In this document: in pieces, positions 16,816-24,860 of the stretch | Position numbering within the stretch: the stretch's first letter is position 1 | Layout: every line of letters begins with the position of its first letter | Assembly (NCBI RefSeq): GCF_017498565.1 | Contig: NZ_CP071794.1 | Span: forward strand, 2,222,001 to 2,286,000 | DNA: 64,000 nucleotides | Source: Parasphingorhabdus cellanae | GTDB lineage: Bacteria; Pseudomonadota; Alphaproteobacteria; Sphingomonadales; Sphingomonadaceae | Reading direction: 5' to 3' | Notes under the pieces: model-generated | The model's database searches: none | What the model was told of the DNA's origin: nothing | What the model saw: only the letters and a program-made list of their open reading frames with translations | Program-made: the position numbers and the translations under genes

Positions 16816-17957
16816 TGAAAAACCCGATTTGCGACATGCTGGGAATTGAGTTTCCTCTGGTCGCTTTCAGCCACTGCCGCGATGTGGTCGCTGCCGTTTC
16901 CAAAGCCGGTGGCATGGGGGTTTTCGGCGGTGTCAACTGCACGCCCGAAACGCTGGAAGAAGAACTGAGCTGGATTGATGATCATGTCGACGGCAAGCCC
17001 TATGGCCTGGATATCATTGTCCCCAACAAGGTCGAAGGCAAAGGTGAACAGATCGATGTCGATACCACATTGGCGATGATTCCCGACAAACATAAACAAT
17101 TTTCCAAGGACATCATGGCGCGTCATGGCGTCGATCCCGGTGACCTCGAAGAGCTTCGGCGGGAACATGCAGTCGGTGCAGATAATCTGCGTGGCGGCAA
17201 TGCAGGGGCCTTGCTGGAAGTTGCCTTTCGGCATCCGATCAAGCTGATCGCCAATGCGCTTGGCATTCCGCCGCAAGTCATGACCGATATGGGCCGGGAA
17301 CATGGTGTGCCGGTGGCGGCACTTATCGGCACCAAGGAACATGCGATGAGCCAGGTCGCCGCTGGTGTCGATATCCTGATCGCGGTAGGCGGAGAAGCAG
17401 GCGGTCATACCGGCGATGTCGCGACGATGGTTTTGATCCCGGAAGTCTGTAATGCGTTGCGCGATATTGGTGATGATACACCGGTGCTGGCTGCGGGCGG
17501 TATCGCCACCGGATCCCAGATGGCCGCTGCCATGGCCATGGGCGCAAGCGGCGTATGGTGCGGATCGGTCTGGCTGACCACGGCAGAGGCAGAGACCAAC
17601 CCGGTCGTGAAGGAAAAAATGCTCAGCGCCACGTCGCGCGATACGGTACGGGCACGCTCCCGCACCGGCAAACCATCGAGGCAATTGCGCTCTCCCTGGA
17701 CCGATGCCTGGGAGGCGGAAGAAGCGCCGCGACCCCTGCCCATGCCTTTGCAATCATTGGTGGCCGAACCACCGCTCCGCTCTATCGACAAATTGAGTCA
17801 GGGCGACAATCAGGGCGCCAAAGATCTGGCAACCTATTGGGTTGGCCAAGGCGTCGGCCTGATGAACCAACCAATGTCCACCGCGCAGGTTGTCCAAGGA
17901 TTCAAAGAAGATTTTATCGCCGCCTATGAAAGGCTTGCGGCGAATTTAGAGGAGTAG
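16815..17957 (+). CDS. Nitronate monooxygenase family FMN protein
   Basis: A 380-aa TIM-barrel flavoprotein of the 2-nitropropane dioxygenase / nitronate monooxygenase family. AVGGEAGGHTGDVATM and VLAAGGIATGSQMAAAMAMG are the FMN-phosphate motifs, and GASGVWCGSVWLTT is typical. It starts within the stop codon of the biotin carboxylase gene, so translation is probably coupled. Proteins of this family in acyl-CoA clusters may act as enoyl reductases rather than on nitronates; the true substrate here is unknown. Confidence 0.85.
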   Translation: MKNPICDMLGIEFPLVAFSHCRDVVAAVSKAGGMGVFGGVNCTPETLEEELSWIDDHVDGKPYGLDIIVPNKVEGKGEQIDVDTTLAMIPDKHKQFSKDIMARHGVDPGDLEELRREHAVGADNLRGGNAGALLEVAFRHPIKLIANALGIPPQVMTDMGREHGVPVAALIGTKEHAMSQVAAGVDILIAVGGEAGGHTGDVATMVLIPEVCNALRDIGDDTPVLAAGGIATGSQMAAAMAMGASGVWCGSVWLTTAEAETNPVVKEKMLSATSRDTVRARSRTGKPSRQLRSPWTDAWEAEEAPRPLPMPLQSLVAEPPLRSIDKLSQGDNQGAKDLATYWVGQGVGLMNQPMSTAQVVQGFKEDFIAAYERLAANLEE

Positions 17958-17970
17958 CTTACTCATGAAT

Positions 17971-18053
17971 TTGCGCTCACCCTGAGCCTGTCGAAGGGTG
18001 ATTTCCGAACGGTTTTGATAAGATGCTTCGACAAGCTCAGCATGAGCGCGAAG
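17971..18053. repeat. Paired palindromes (family C)
   Basis: TTGCGCTCACCCTGAGCCTG followed by TCGAAGGGTG (17971-18000) faces ATGCTTCGACAAGCTCAGCA followed by TGAGCGCGAA (18023-18053). Outer TTGCGCTCA and TGAGCGCGAA are near-inverted. This resembles a repeat type widespread in sphingomonad intergenic DNA. It is placed between the flavoprotein and the CoA-transferase genes. Confidence 0.78.
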
Positions 18054-18069
18054 GGATATAGGAGATGAG

Positions 18070-19224
18070 ATGGCAGAGGTGACAGCACAGCAGCCGCTGG
18101 CCGGGATCAAGGTCGTGGAATTTTCGACGATGATTACCGCGTCCCTCGCCACGATGATGTTCGCACAGCAAGGGGCGGACGTGATCAAGGTCGAACCGCC
18201 CGGCATTGGTGATCCGATGCGCTGGCTCGGCAGCCGTAAGGAAAGCATCTCCGGCCTGTTCAACAATTGCAATCGTGCCAAGCGCTCAATCACGCTGGAC
18301 CTGAAAACCGAAGAGGGCGTTGCCACCGCGCGCAAGCTGTGCCTCGATGCCGATATTGTCATCCACAATTATCGTCCCGGCGTGATGCAGCGACTGGGCC
18401 TCGACAGCGGAAGTCTGCGCACCGAAAAACCGGCTTTGATCTATTGCGCCATTACCGGTTTTGGTCGCGACGGGCCGATGGCGGATCGCCCCGCCTATGA
18501 TCATGTGATGCAGGCCATGGCCGGTTTCATGGGAACGCAGGGCCATCCTGACGGCTTTGCCTATGTGAAGACTTTGCTCTGCGACAAGCTGACCGCCTAT
18601 ACCGCAGCCCAAGCCATAACGGCGGCGTTATTTGCGCGCGAACGAACCGGCGAAGGACAACATATCGACCTGTCCATGCTCGCCAGCTGCATTGCCTTTC
18701 TGTGGCCCGACGGCGGTATGCATCTGACTTTGATGGACGAGGACGCTATGCATGCCGCACCCTTTGCCGACTATTATCAGATGCCGCTGCGTACTACCGA
18801 CGGCGCCATTGCCTATGCCGCGATGAGTGACGAGCATTGGCAGGTCGTGTTCGAAATGGTCGGCCGCGAAGATCTGAAGTCGGAAGAAAAATATCAAGGT
18901 CTGGAAAATCGCAGCATGCATATGGCCGAGCTAGCGCAGATTGTATCAAGTGAGCCACCTTTACATGACACAGATACGATGATTGCGGGCCTGACCGAAG
19001 GCGATGTGCCCGCCGCGCCCTGCCTCACCCTCGATCATGTGAAATCGCATGCGCAGATCATAGCGATAGAGGCTTTTGAGGAACAGGATCACCCGCTGCT
19101 CGGCACAATTCACAATGCCGCATCACCATTGCATATCAATGGCCGGAAACTGCCTACCACTGGGCCCAGCCCCGCATTGGGCGAGCATAATGAAGAAATA
19201 TTGCAGGAAATGGGAAACACGTAA
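18070..19224 (+). CDS. CaiB/BaiF CoA-transferase family protein
   Basis: A 384-aa family III CoA-transferase. LAGIKVVEFSTMITASLATM and GADVIKVEPPGIGDPMR are the N-terminal signature; RAKRSITLDLKTEEG and CAITGFGRDGPMADRPAYDH follow, and the Asp that forms the acyl intermediate in the family lies near residue 165. It probably activates a catabolic acid by CoA transfer or recycles CoA. SD AGGAGATGAG precedes the ATG. Its stop overlaps the start of the next gene by one base. Confidence 0.9.
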   Translation: MAEVTAQQPLAGIKVVEFSTMITASLATMMFAQQGADVIKVEPPGIGDPMRWLGSRKESISGLFNNCNRAKRSITLDLKTEEGVATARKLCLDADIVIHNYRPGVMQRLGLDSGSLRTEKPALIYCAITGFGRDGPMADRPAYDHVMQAMAGFMGTQGHPDGFAYVKTLLCDKLTAYTAAQAITAALFARERTGEGQHIDLSMLASCIAFLWPDGGMHLTLMDEDAMHAAPFADYYQMPLRTTDGAIAYAAMSDEHWQVVFEMVGREDLKSEEKYQGLENRSMHMAELAQIVSSEPPLHDTDTMIAGLTEGDVPAAPCLTLDHVKSHAQIIAIEAFEEQDHPLLGTIHNAASPLHINGRKLPTTGPSPALGEHNEEILQEMGNT

Positions 19225-20042
19225 TGATGGAACAGGCTCAGGATTTTCTCGACGAAAGCGAAGCGATATATGCGCTCGTCAAAGACCTTTCTGACCAAGA
19301 GATGGAACAGGAAACCGGTTTCAAGGGCTGGACGATCAATGCCATAATCCGCCATCTGCATATCTGGAACATGGCGGCCTATTGGTCGCTCACCGAACCG
19401 GAAAAATTTCACGCCTTTTTCAAAGAGGCAATGACTGCGATGAAAGAGAACGCAAGAAAGGGCCAGACATCCATGCGCTTTTTCGAGGCGGATTATCTCG
19501 ACAATCTATCCGGCGCGGATCTCGTCAAGACATGGCGGGACTTCTATCAGAAAATGGCACCGGAATTTGGTGCAGCCGATCCCGCCATGCGGGTCGAGTG
19601 GGCTGGCCCTTCCATGAGTGTCCGCTCTTCCATCACCGCGCGGTTGATGGAAAACTGGTCGCATGCGCAGGCTATTTATGATGTGCTCGGCCTCAAGCGC
19701 GAAAATGCGGATCGCATCCGCAATATCGTGATGATCGGCCTCAACACCTATGGCTGGACATTCAAGGTCAATGGCGAAGAAGCGCCGCAGCCTGTGCCTT
19801 ATCTCAAGCTTACTGCCCCCTCCGGTGCAGTCTGGGACTTTGGAGAGGAAAGGGAAGAAGAGCGGATTGAGGGTTTGGCTGAGGAATTTTGCCAAGTGGT
19901 TACCCAGACTCGCAATATTGCGGATACCAACCTAAAAGTGACCGGTCCAAACGCAACCCGATGGATGGCTATAGCGCAATGTTTTGCTGGCGGCGCGGAA
20001 ACCCCGCCGGCGCCAGGGACGCGTTCTATCAAAACCGGTTAA
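19224..20042 (+). CDS. TIGR03084-like protein (maleylpyruvate isomerase-type N-terminal fold)
   Basis: A 272-aa protein similar to the TIGR03084 family: an N-terminal DinB/MDMPI-like four-helix domain with GWTINAIIRHLHIWNMAA and a conserved SITARLMENWSHAQAIYD, whose His residues could bind a metal. The function of the family is not known. In other genomes such genes commonly occur beside AtuA-like, CaiB-type and acyl-CoA carboxylase genes, as here, so a role in the same catabolic route is inferred. Translation is coupled to the CoA-transferase gene (TAATG overlap). Confidence 0.72.
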   Translation: MMEQAQDFLDESEAIYALVKDLSDQEMEQETGFKGWTINAIIRHLHIWNMAAYWSLTEPEKFHAFFKEAMTAMKENARKGQTSMRFFEADYLDNLSGADLVKTWRDFYQKMAPEFGAADPAMRVEWAGPSMSVRSSITARLMENWSHAQAIYDVLGLKRENADRIRNIVMIGLNTYGWTFKVNGEEAPQPVPYLKLTAPSGAVWDFGEEREEERIEGLAEEFCQVVTQTRNIADTNLKVTGPNATRWMAIAQCFAGGAETPPAPGTRSIKTG

Positions 20043-20114
20043 ATAAATCTATCGGGTCTATCTATTGTACATTGCCTTTTTCCGGCTATGTTCAAAAGAA
20101 AAAGGAGAGATTCG

Positions 20115-21755
20115 ATGAGCTGGCAAATGGCCGATATCTGGGAAAATATTGCTCAGGCGATTCCTGACAAACCCGCAATTGTGGACGGCGACAAGCGCTA
20201 TAGCTGGGCCGAATATGAACAGCGAGCGGCGAAGCTGGCACAGGTCTATACGGATCACGGCCTGAAGCCCGGCGCGAAACTCTCCATCTATGCCTATAAT
20301 TGCGCGGAATATATGGAGGCGCAATTTGCCGCTTTCAAAGCGCGCATCTGCCCGGTCAATGTCAATTACCGCTATCTTGAGGCAGAGCTCACGCATGTCA
20401 TCAATAATAGCGACAGTGAGGCTTTGGTATATCACGCCCAGTTCGCCCCGCGTGTCGCGGCGATCAAGGATCAACTGGAACATGTGAAGCTTTTCCTGGA
20501 AATTGATGATGGTTCCGGCGAGCATCTCGAAGGCGCGGTGGATTATGAAACGGCTTTAAACGCCGCTGATCCGATGCCGGTCATCCCACGTTCCGGCGAA
20601 GATCTCTACATGCTCTATACCGGCGGAACCACCGGTATGCCCAAGGGCGTGATGTATGATCACCAGACTTTTTCCAGCGCCTTGTTCACCAAAGGCTTTG
20701 AGATGCGGGAAATGACTCTGCCCGAAGGCGCCGAAGGATTTGGCCCGTTGGTTCAAGCACTTCATGCCGCAGGCGCCACCAGTCGCTCCATCCCTGCCTG
20801 CCCGATCATGCACGGTACCGGCATGTGGATCGGCGCGATGATTCCACACGCGCTCGGCGGCTGTGTCATCCTGTTCAACAACCGGCATTTCGACCCGCAT
20901 GCACTTTGGACATTGGCGGATAACGAGAAAGCCACCGACATCACGATCGTCGGCGATGTGTTCGCCAAACCGATGCTGGCCGCGCTCGATGATGCCAAAG
21001 AACAGGGCAAGCCCTATGATCTCTCATCTATCCAGATGATTGGCTCTTCGGGCGTTATGTGGTCAGCCGAGGTCAAAAAAGGGCTGCTGGAACATATCGA
21101 AATGGTCATCGTCGACAGCATGGGATCGACCGAAGGCAGCATGGGCGCATCGGTTACAACCCGTGAAAATGCGGCGATTGAAAAGACCGCCACTTTTGAA
21201 ATGGCAGAAACCACCAAGATTTTGACCGAAGAGGGCCGCGAAGTAAAACCCGGTTCAGGCGAAATGGGCATGATCTGTAACGGGGGAATGGTCCCGCTTG
21301 GTTACTATAAGGATGAAGAAAAAAGCGCCGCGACGTTCAAGACATTTAACGGCGTTCGCTATTCCATCCCCGGCGATTTTGCGGTGGTCGAGGCCGATGG
21401 CACCGTGACGCTGCTGGGCCGCGGGTCCGTCTGCATCAATAGCGGCGGGGAAAAGATTTTCCCTGAGGAAGTCGAGGAAGCGCTCAAGACTCATGACAGT
21501 GTTTATGACTGCCTGGTCGTCGGCGTACCTGATGACCGCTTCGGCGAGAAGGTGACGGCTGTGCTGTCCGTAACGGATGGCCATACGCTTGATGAAGCGG
21601 CGCTACACGATCATGTTCGCGGCAAGCTGGCCGATTATAAAACGCCGCGCGCGTTTCTTGTGGTCGATGATGTGCCCCGTGCCGCCAACGGGAAACCTGG
21701 CTACAAGGACGCGAAGGATATCGCGCTGAAAATGCTGCAACCAGTCGCCGCTTAG
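20115..21755 (+). CDS. Acyl-CoA synthetase (AMP-binding)
   Basis: A 546-aa ANL-superfamily enzyme. The start at 20115 has a strong SD (AAGGAGAG); a start at 20088 would place that SD inside the gene. The P-loop is LYTGGTTGMPKGVMYDH near 170, and NSGGEKIFPEEVEEALK near 440 is the hinge. The catalytic Lys lies in AANGKPGYKDAK near the C-terminus. It activates a carboxylic acid to acyl-CoA, plausibly feeding the carboxylase pathway upstream. Its stop overlaps the stop of the convergent gene. Confidence 0.92.
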   Translation: MSWQMADIWENIAQAIPDKPAIVDGDKRYSWAEYEQRAAKLAQVYTDHGLKPGAKLSIYAYNCAEYMEAQFAAFKARICPVNVNYRYLEAELTHVINNSDSEALVYHAQFAPRVAAIKDQLEHVKLFLEIDDGSGEHLEGAVDYETALNAADPMPVIPRSGEDLYMLYTGGTTGMPKGVMYDHQTFSSALFTKGFEMREMTLPEGAEGFGPLVQALHAAGATSRSIPACPIMHGTGMWIGAMIPHALGGCVILFNNRHFDPHALWTLADNEKATDITIVGDVFAKPMLAALDDAKEQGKPYDLSSIQMIGSSGVMWSAEVKKGLLEHIEMVIVDSMGSTEGSMGASVTTRENAAIEKTATFEMAETTKILTEEGREVKPGSGEMGMICNGGMVPLGYYKDEEKSAATFKTFNGVRYSIPGDFAVVEADGTVTLLGRGSVCINSGGEKIFPEEVEEALKTHDSVYDCLVVGVPDDRFGEKVTAVLSVTDGHTLDEAALHDHVRGKLADYKTPRAFLVVDDVPRAANGKPGYKDAKDIALKMLQPVAA

Positions 21756-22843
21756 GGCTGCCAGTCAAATTCCCGATGATAGCGCGGGATGAAAAGCTTT
21801 TTGCCTTTGATGGCGGATGTCAAAAACGGCCCGGTCACGCCAAAGGGCAGTACACTCGCGCCTTTATCCGGCCCCAGAGGCAGTAATATCAAAGGCTTGG
21901 GCCATGGTTTGTAGGGCCTCACATCCTCGATCTGCTTGCCGCCGATATGGGCTTTCAGGGCCTTTTTCAGCCATCCCACCTGACGCGTCAGCCCGACAAT
22001 TGTCATCGTGTCACCGGTGCTCGCAATATCGCCGACGATAAACAGATCAGGATTGGCGGTGGGCCTGAGCCAGCCGTCAACCTTTGCGCGGCCATCATCA
22101 TCAAAGATCACGCCTTGCAGACTCTGCAGCAGACCCGTCTCCGGTTTCGCACCGATAACGGGAATCACCAGATCCGCATCAATCGGGAAACCGTCAGACA
22201 GTTTGATGGTGTTCTTCGGCGGCACAAACGGTTCGTCCGTCCGTTTCAGTTTCTTGATCCGCTCGCCCAAGCGCACCTTCACGCCCAGCTCACCCAATTG
22301 CCGTTGCATCGAGCGACCGAGCTTTGCCGGATAGCCGGGAAACAGATTGTCATCTGCCGAGACCAGCGTGATCTGTTTTTCCGGTCGTGCAAAAGCCAGT
22401 TCTCCGGCCAGTTCGCTGCCGACAGCGCCCGCACCAACAATCGCGATATTCTTCGCCTTGTCGATTTGCATGATCACGCGCTTGGCCTTGGTCAAGAAGG
22501 CCCCGCTATCGTCTCCCTGCATCTTGAACGGTGCTGCATAGCTCGAGCCCGTGGCGATGACTGTCATATCCCCGGCAATTTCGGTCCCGTCTTCCAATAT
22601 CGCGGTGTTGCCATCCATTGCCACAACCCGGCCACGAACAACCCGGCCATTTTTCAGCAAACCGTCATAGGGTATGACAATCTCGCCAAGCAGTTCAGGC
22701 CGCGCGAGCGCGCGGATCATAGCGACATTATGGACCCATTTCTCGCGCGGTTCGATGAGGGTCATATCCGCATGCTGGTCGAGCTCTCTGGCGAGCATTG
22801 TACCGGCATAACCACCGCCAATGATAGTGATTTTTTTGGTCAT
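21752..22843 (-). CDS. NAD(P)/FAD-dependent oxidoreductase (NDH-2/FSP1-like)
   Basis: A 363-aa two-dinucleotide-fold flavoprotein from ATG 22843; an upstream in-frame start at 22873 adds ten poor residues. ITIIGGGYAGTMLAREL at the N-terminus binds FAD, NIAIVGAGAVGSELAGEL near 150 binds NAD(P)H, and LFIVGDIASTGD near 275 is the second FAD motif. The group includes type II NADH dehydrogenases and AIF/FSP1-type quinone reductases. The electron acceptor is not evident. It ends in a 4-bp overlap with the convergent acyl-CoA synthetase gene. Confidence 0.85.
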   Translation of the reverse strand: MTKKITIIGGGYAGTMLARELDQHADMTLIEPREKWVHNVAMIRALARPELLGEIVIPYDGLLKNGRVVRGRVVAMDGNTAILEDGTEIAGDMTVIATGSSYAAPFKMQGDDSGAFLTKAKRVIMQIDKAKNIAIVGAGAVGSELAGELAFARPEKQITLVSADDNLFPGYPAKLGRSMQRQLGELGVKVRLGERIKKLKRTDEPFVPPKNTIKLSDGFPIDADLVIPVIGAKPETGLLQSLQGVIFDDDGRAKVDGWLRPTANPDLFIVGDIASTGDTMTIVGLTRQVGWLKKALKAHIGGKQIEDVRPYKPWPKPLILLPLGPDKGASVLPFGVTGPFLTSAIKGKKLFIPRYHREFDWQP

Positions 22844-22935
22844 AAGCTGTCCAATATGATGGTTTTGCAGCAATGGACACCTCTATTCGGTGTTCGCCAT
22901 TGACGATATCGGTCTTATGTCGCCATGTCCTGTCA

Positions 22936-23844
22936 ATGCTTGTTCAACTCATCCACAATCCGGCTTCTGGCACCCATCATGAACTACGCCTCGGCCTGCT
23001 CGCGCAGGCCTTTGAAGCGTGCGGTGCGAAGATCGTCATGGGCACAACCCAAATAGATGGTCGCATGGTGCTTGCTAACGACACCGACCTTATCTGCGTA
23101 TCTGGTGGGGACGGCACATTGCGTCTGGTCATAGCGGCGATGCAAAAATCCGGGTCGAAAACGCCTCTGTGTATTTTTCCCGCAGGTACGGTCAATCTGG
23201 TTGCGCGGGAAATTGGCTATGCGTCTGAGCCAGAGCAATTTGCGAGAGAGGTCATGCGAGGATATCTAGCGGGGTCCAAGGCGCGATTGAGAGAGCCGGT
23301 CGCCGCCAGCAATCATGGTCCCTTTGCTGCTTGCCTTAGCGCCGGTCCCGACGGGGTTGCCGTTGCCAGGCATTCCCCGCAACTGAAAAAACGGATCGGT
23401 CGCAGCGCCTATGCCTGGTCCTTTGCCAGACTATTCACACGCTGGCCTCGGCAACAATTTTCGCTGGATGTCATCGCAATAGATGGATCACAAAACAGCC
23501 TGTCATGCGAGGCCTTTTATATTGCCAAGGGTCGCTATTTTGCTGGGCCATGGTCACTGACCCCAGAGGCTGGTTTGGGCGAGAATGATTTCCACTTGAT
23601 TACGCTGTCCCATGCCACACGCTGGAATTTCCTTCGCTTCATGGTTTCGATAGCGCGCGGAAAAGATCCCAGGAAACTATCCTTCGCATATTCCTGCCGT
23701 GCTCGGAAAATTGCTATAGAACATGTCGAAAACACCAAAAATATTCAATATTTTCAAGAGGATGGAGATAGCATGGCGCTTGCCCCCAGTCGGATTATAA
23801 TGACCGACCACGTCGTGGAATATTGCCTGCCATTGGACCATTAG
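22936..23844 (+). CDS. Diacylglycerol kinase-like lipid kinase
   Basis: A 302-aa protein from ATG 22936 (MLVQLIHNPASG), which fits the usual family start; the longer reading from 22873 is not supported. ICVSGGDGTLRLVIAAM is the nucleotide-binding GGDGT motif and FPAGTVNLVAREIG matches the PxGTxNxxA motif of the diacylglycerol/sphingosine/NAD kinase superfamily. It probably phosphorylates a lipid. In sphingolipid-making sphingomonads a sphingoid substrate is conceivable but not shown. Confidence 0.82.
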   Translation: MLVQLIHNPASGTHHELRLGLLAQAFEACGAKIVMGTTQIDGRMVLANDTDLICVSGGDGTLRLVIAAMQKSGSKTPLCIFPAGTVNLVAREIGYASEPEQFAREVMRGYLAGSKARLREPVAASNHGPFAACLSAGPDGVAVARHSPQLKKRIGRSAYAWSFARLFTRWPRQQFSLDVIAIDGSQNSLSCEAFYIAKGRYFAGPWSLTPEAGLGENDFHLITLSHATRWNFLRFMVSIARGKDPRKLSFAYSCRARKIAIEHVENTKNIQYFQEDGDSMALAPSRIIMTDHVVEYCLPLDH

Positions 23845-23860
23845 GCCCGGCCATCTCGCT

Positions 23861-24751
23861 TCAGGCAGCGTGACAATGCTCCGCGATCATCTCGACCATT
23901 ACCGGTAATTTGCTTGGCGGCAAGTCATGGCCCATGCCATCGACAAGCTCGAGGCGAGCATTGTTCACGTTGGCTGCGATATCCTCCCCGCACGGATGGG
24001 GAATAAGCGGGTCCGATGTGCCATGAATAACCATTGTCGGAGCGGATATCGCTTTGGCTTTGGGCCGCAAATTGCCGGTCTCAATAATGGCCGCCATTTG
24101 CCTCTGACGGCCAGCGGGATAAAAACTGCGCTCCAGAGCTATTTTCATCAGCGCCTTGCGTTCTTCTTCTCTCGCCCGGCCCTCTTCCGAGGCAATGATT
24201 GAAGAAAAAGCCATGCCGGCAATCAAGGCTTCGTCAATCGTTGTTGCTTTTGCCCGGGCGGATTGGATCAGCCCTTTGCGAACCACGGGATCTGCGCCCG
24301 GCAGGCCCGGCGCGTTGGTGGAGGACATGATCGGTGTGAGAGACAGAACCCGGTCCGCATGATCCGCCGCGACCAATTGCCCAATCATGCCGCCCATCGA
24401 AGCGCCCACAATATGCGCTTTTGCAATATCAAGCGCATCCAAAACGCCAATTGCATCTCTGGCCATATCACTCAAATTATAGGGCGCCAGATTTTGATTA
24501 GGGAAAAATCGTTTTGTGAAAAGCTGCCGAAGCGGCCCTGGTGCAGAAACGCCATCACATTTGTAGGACAGCCCAACATCACGATTGTCAAAAGTGACGA
24601 CGCGAAAGCCAGATTCAACCAAGCCATTCACAAAATCCATCGGCCAAGCGATAAGCTGTGTCCCATATCCCATGATGAGCAGGATCGCAGGATCGGCGGC
24701 TTTGCCATGATCTTCGACTTCAATATTAATACCATTTGCGGTGACTTGCAT
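23861..24751 (-). CDS. Alpha/beta hydrolase
   Basis: A 296-aa alpha/beta hydrolase. The nucleophile elbow is GASMGGM near 117, the acid is likely in IHGTSDPLIP, and the His in DGMGHDLPPS. LIMGYGTQLIAWPMDF provides the oxyanion region. It resembles esterase, lactonase and proline iminopeptidase-like enzymes; the substrate is unknown. It is in the same orientation as the usher gene upstream, 109 bp away, and may be transcribed separately. Confidence 0.85.
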   Translation of the reverse strand: MQVTANGINIEVEDHGKAADPAILLIMGYGTQLIAWPMDFVNGLVESGFRVVTFDNRDVGLSYKCDGVSAPGPLRQLFTKRFFPNQNLAPYNLSDMARDAIGVLDALDIAKAHIVGASMGGMIGQLVAADHADRVLSLTPIMSSTNAPGLPGADPVVRKGLIQSARAKATTIDEALIAGMAFSSIIASEEGRAREEERKALMKIALERSFYPAGRQRQMAAIIETGNLRPKAKAISAPTMVIHGTSDPLIPHPCGEDIAANVNNARLELVDGMGHDLPPSKLPVMVEMIAEHCHAA

Positions 24752-24860
24752 ATTCTCGTCCTGATTCTACTCTGAGCTCTCAAACAGCCCAAAAGCTTAG
24801 CAGAACAGCGTAAACGCACAAGACACGATCAGGGGAGCCATTGTTAAGGCGCACTATATG

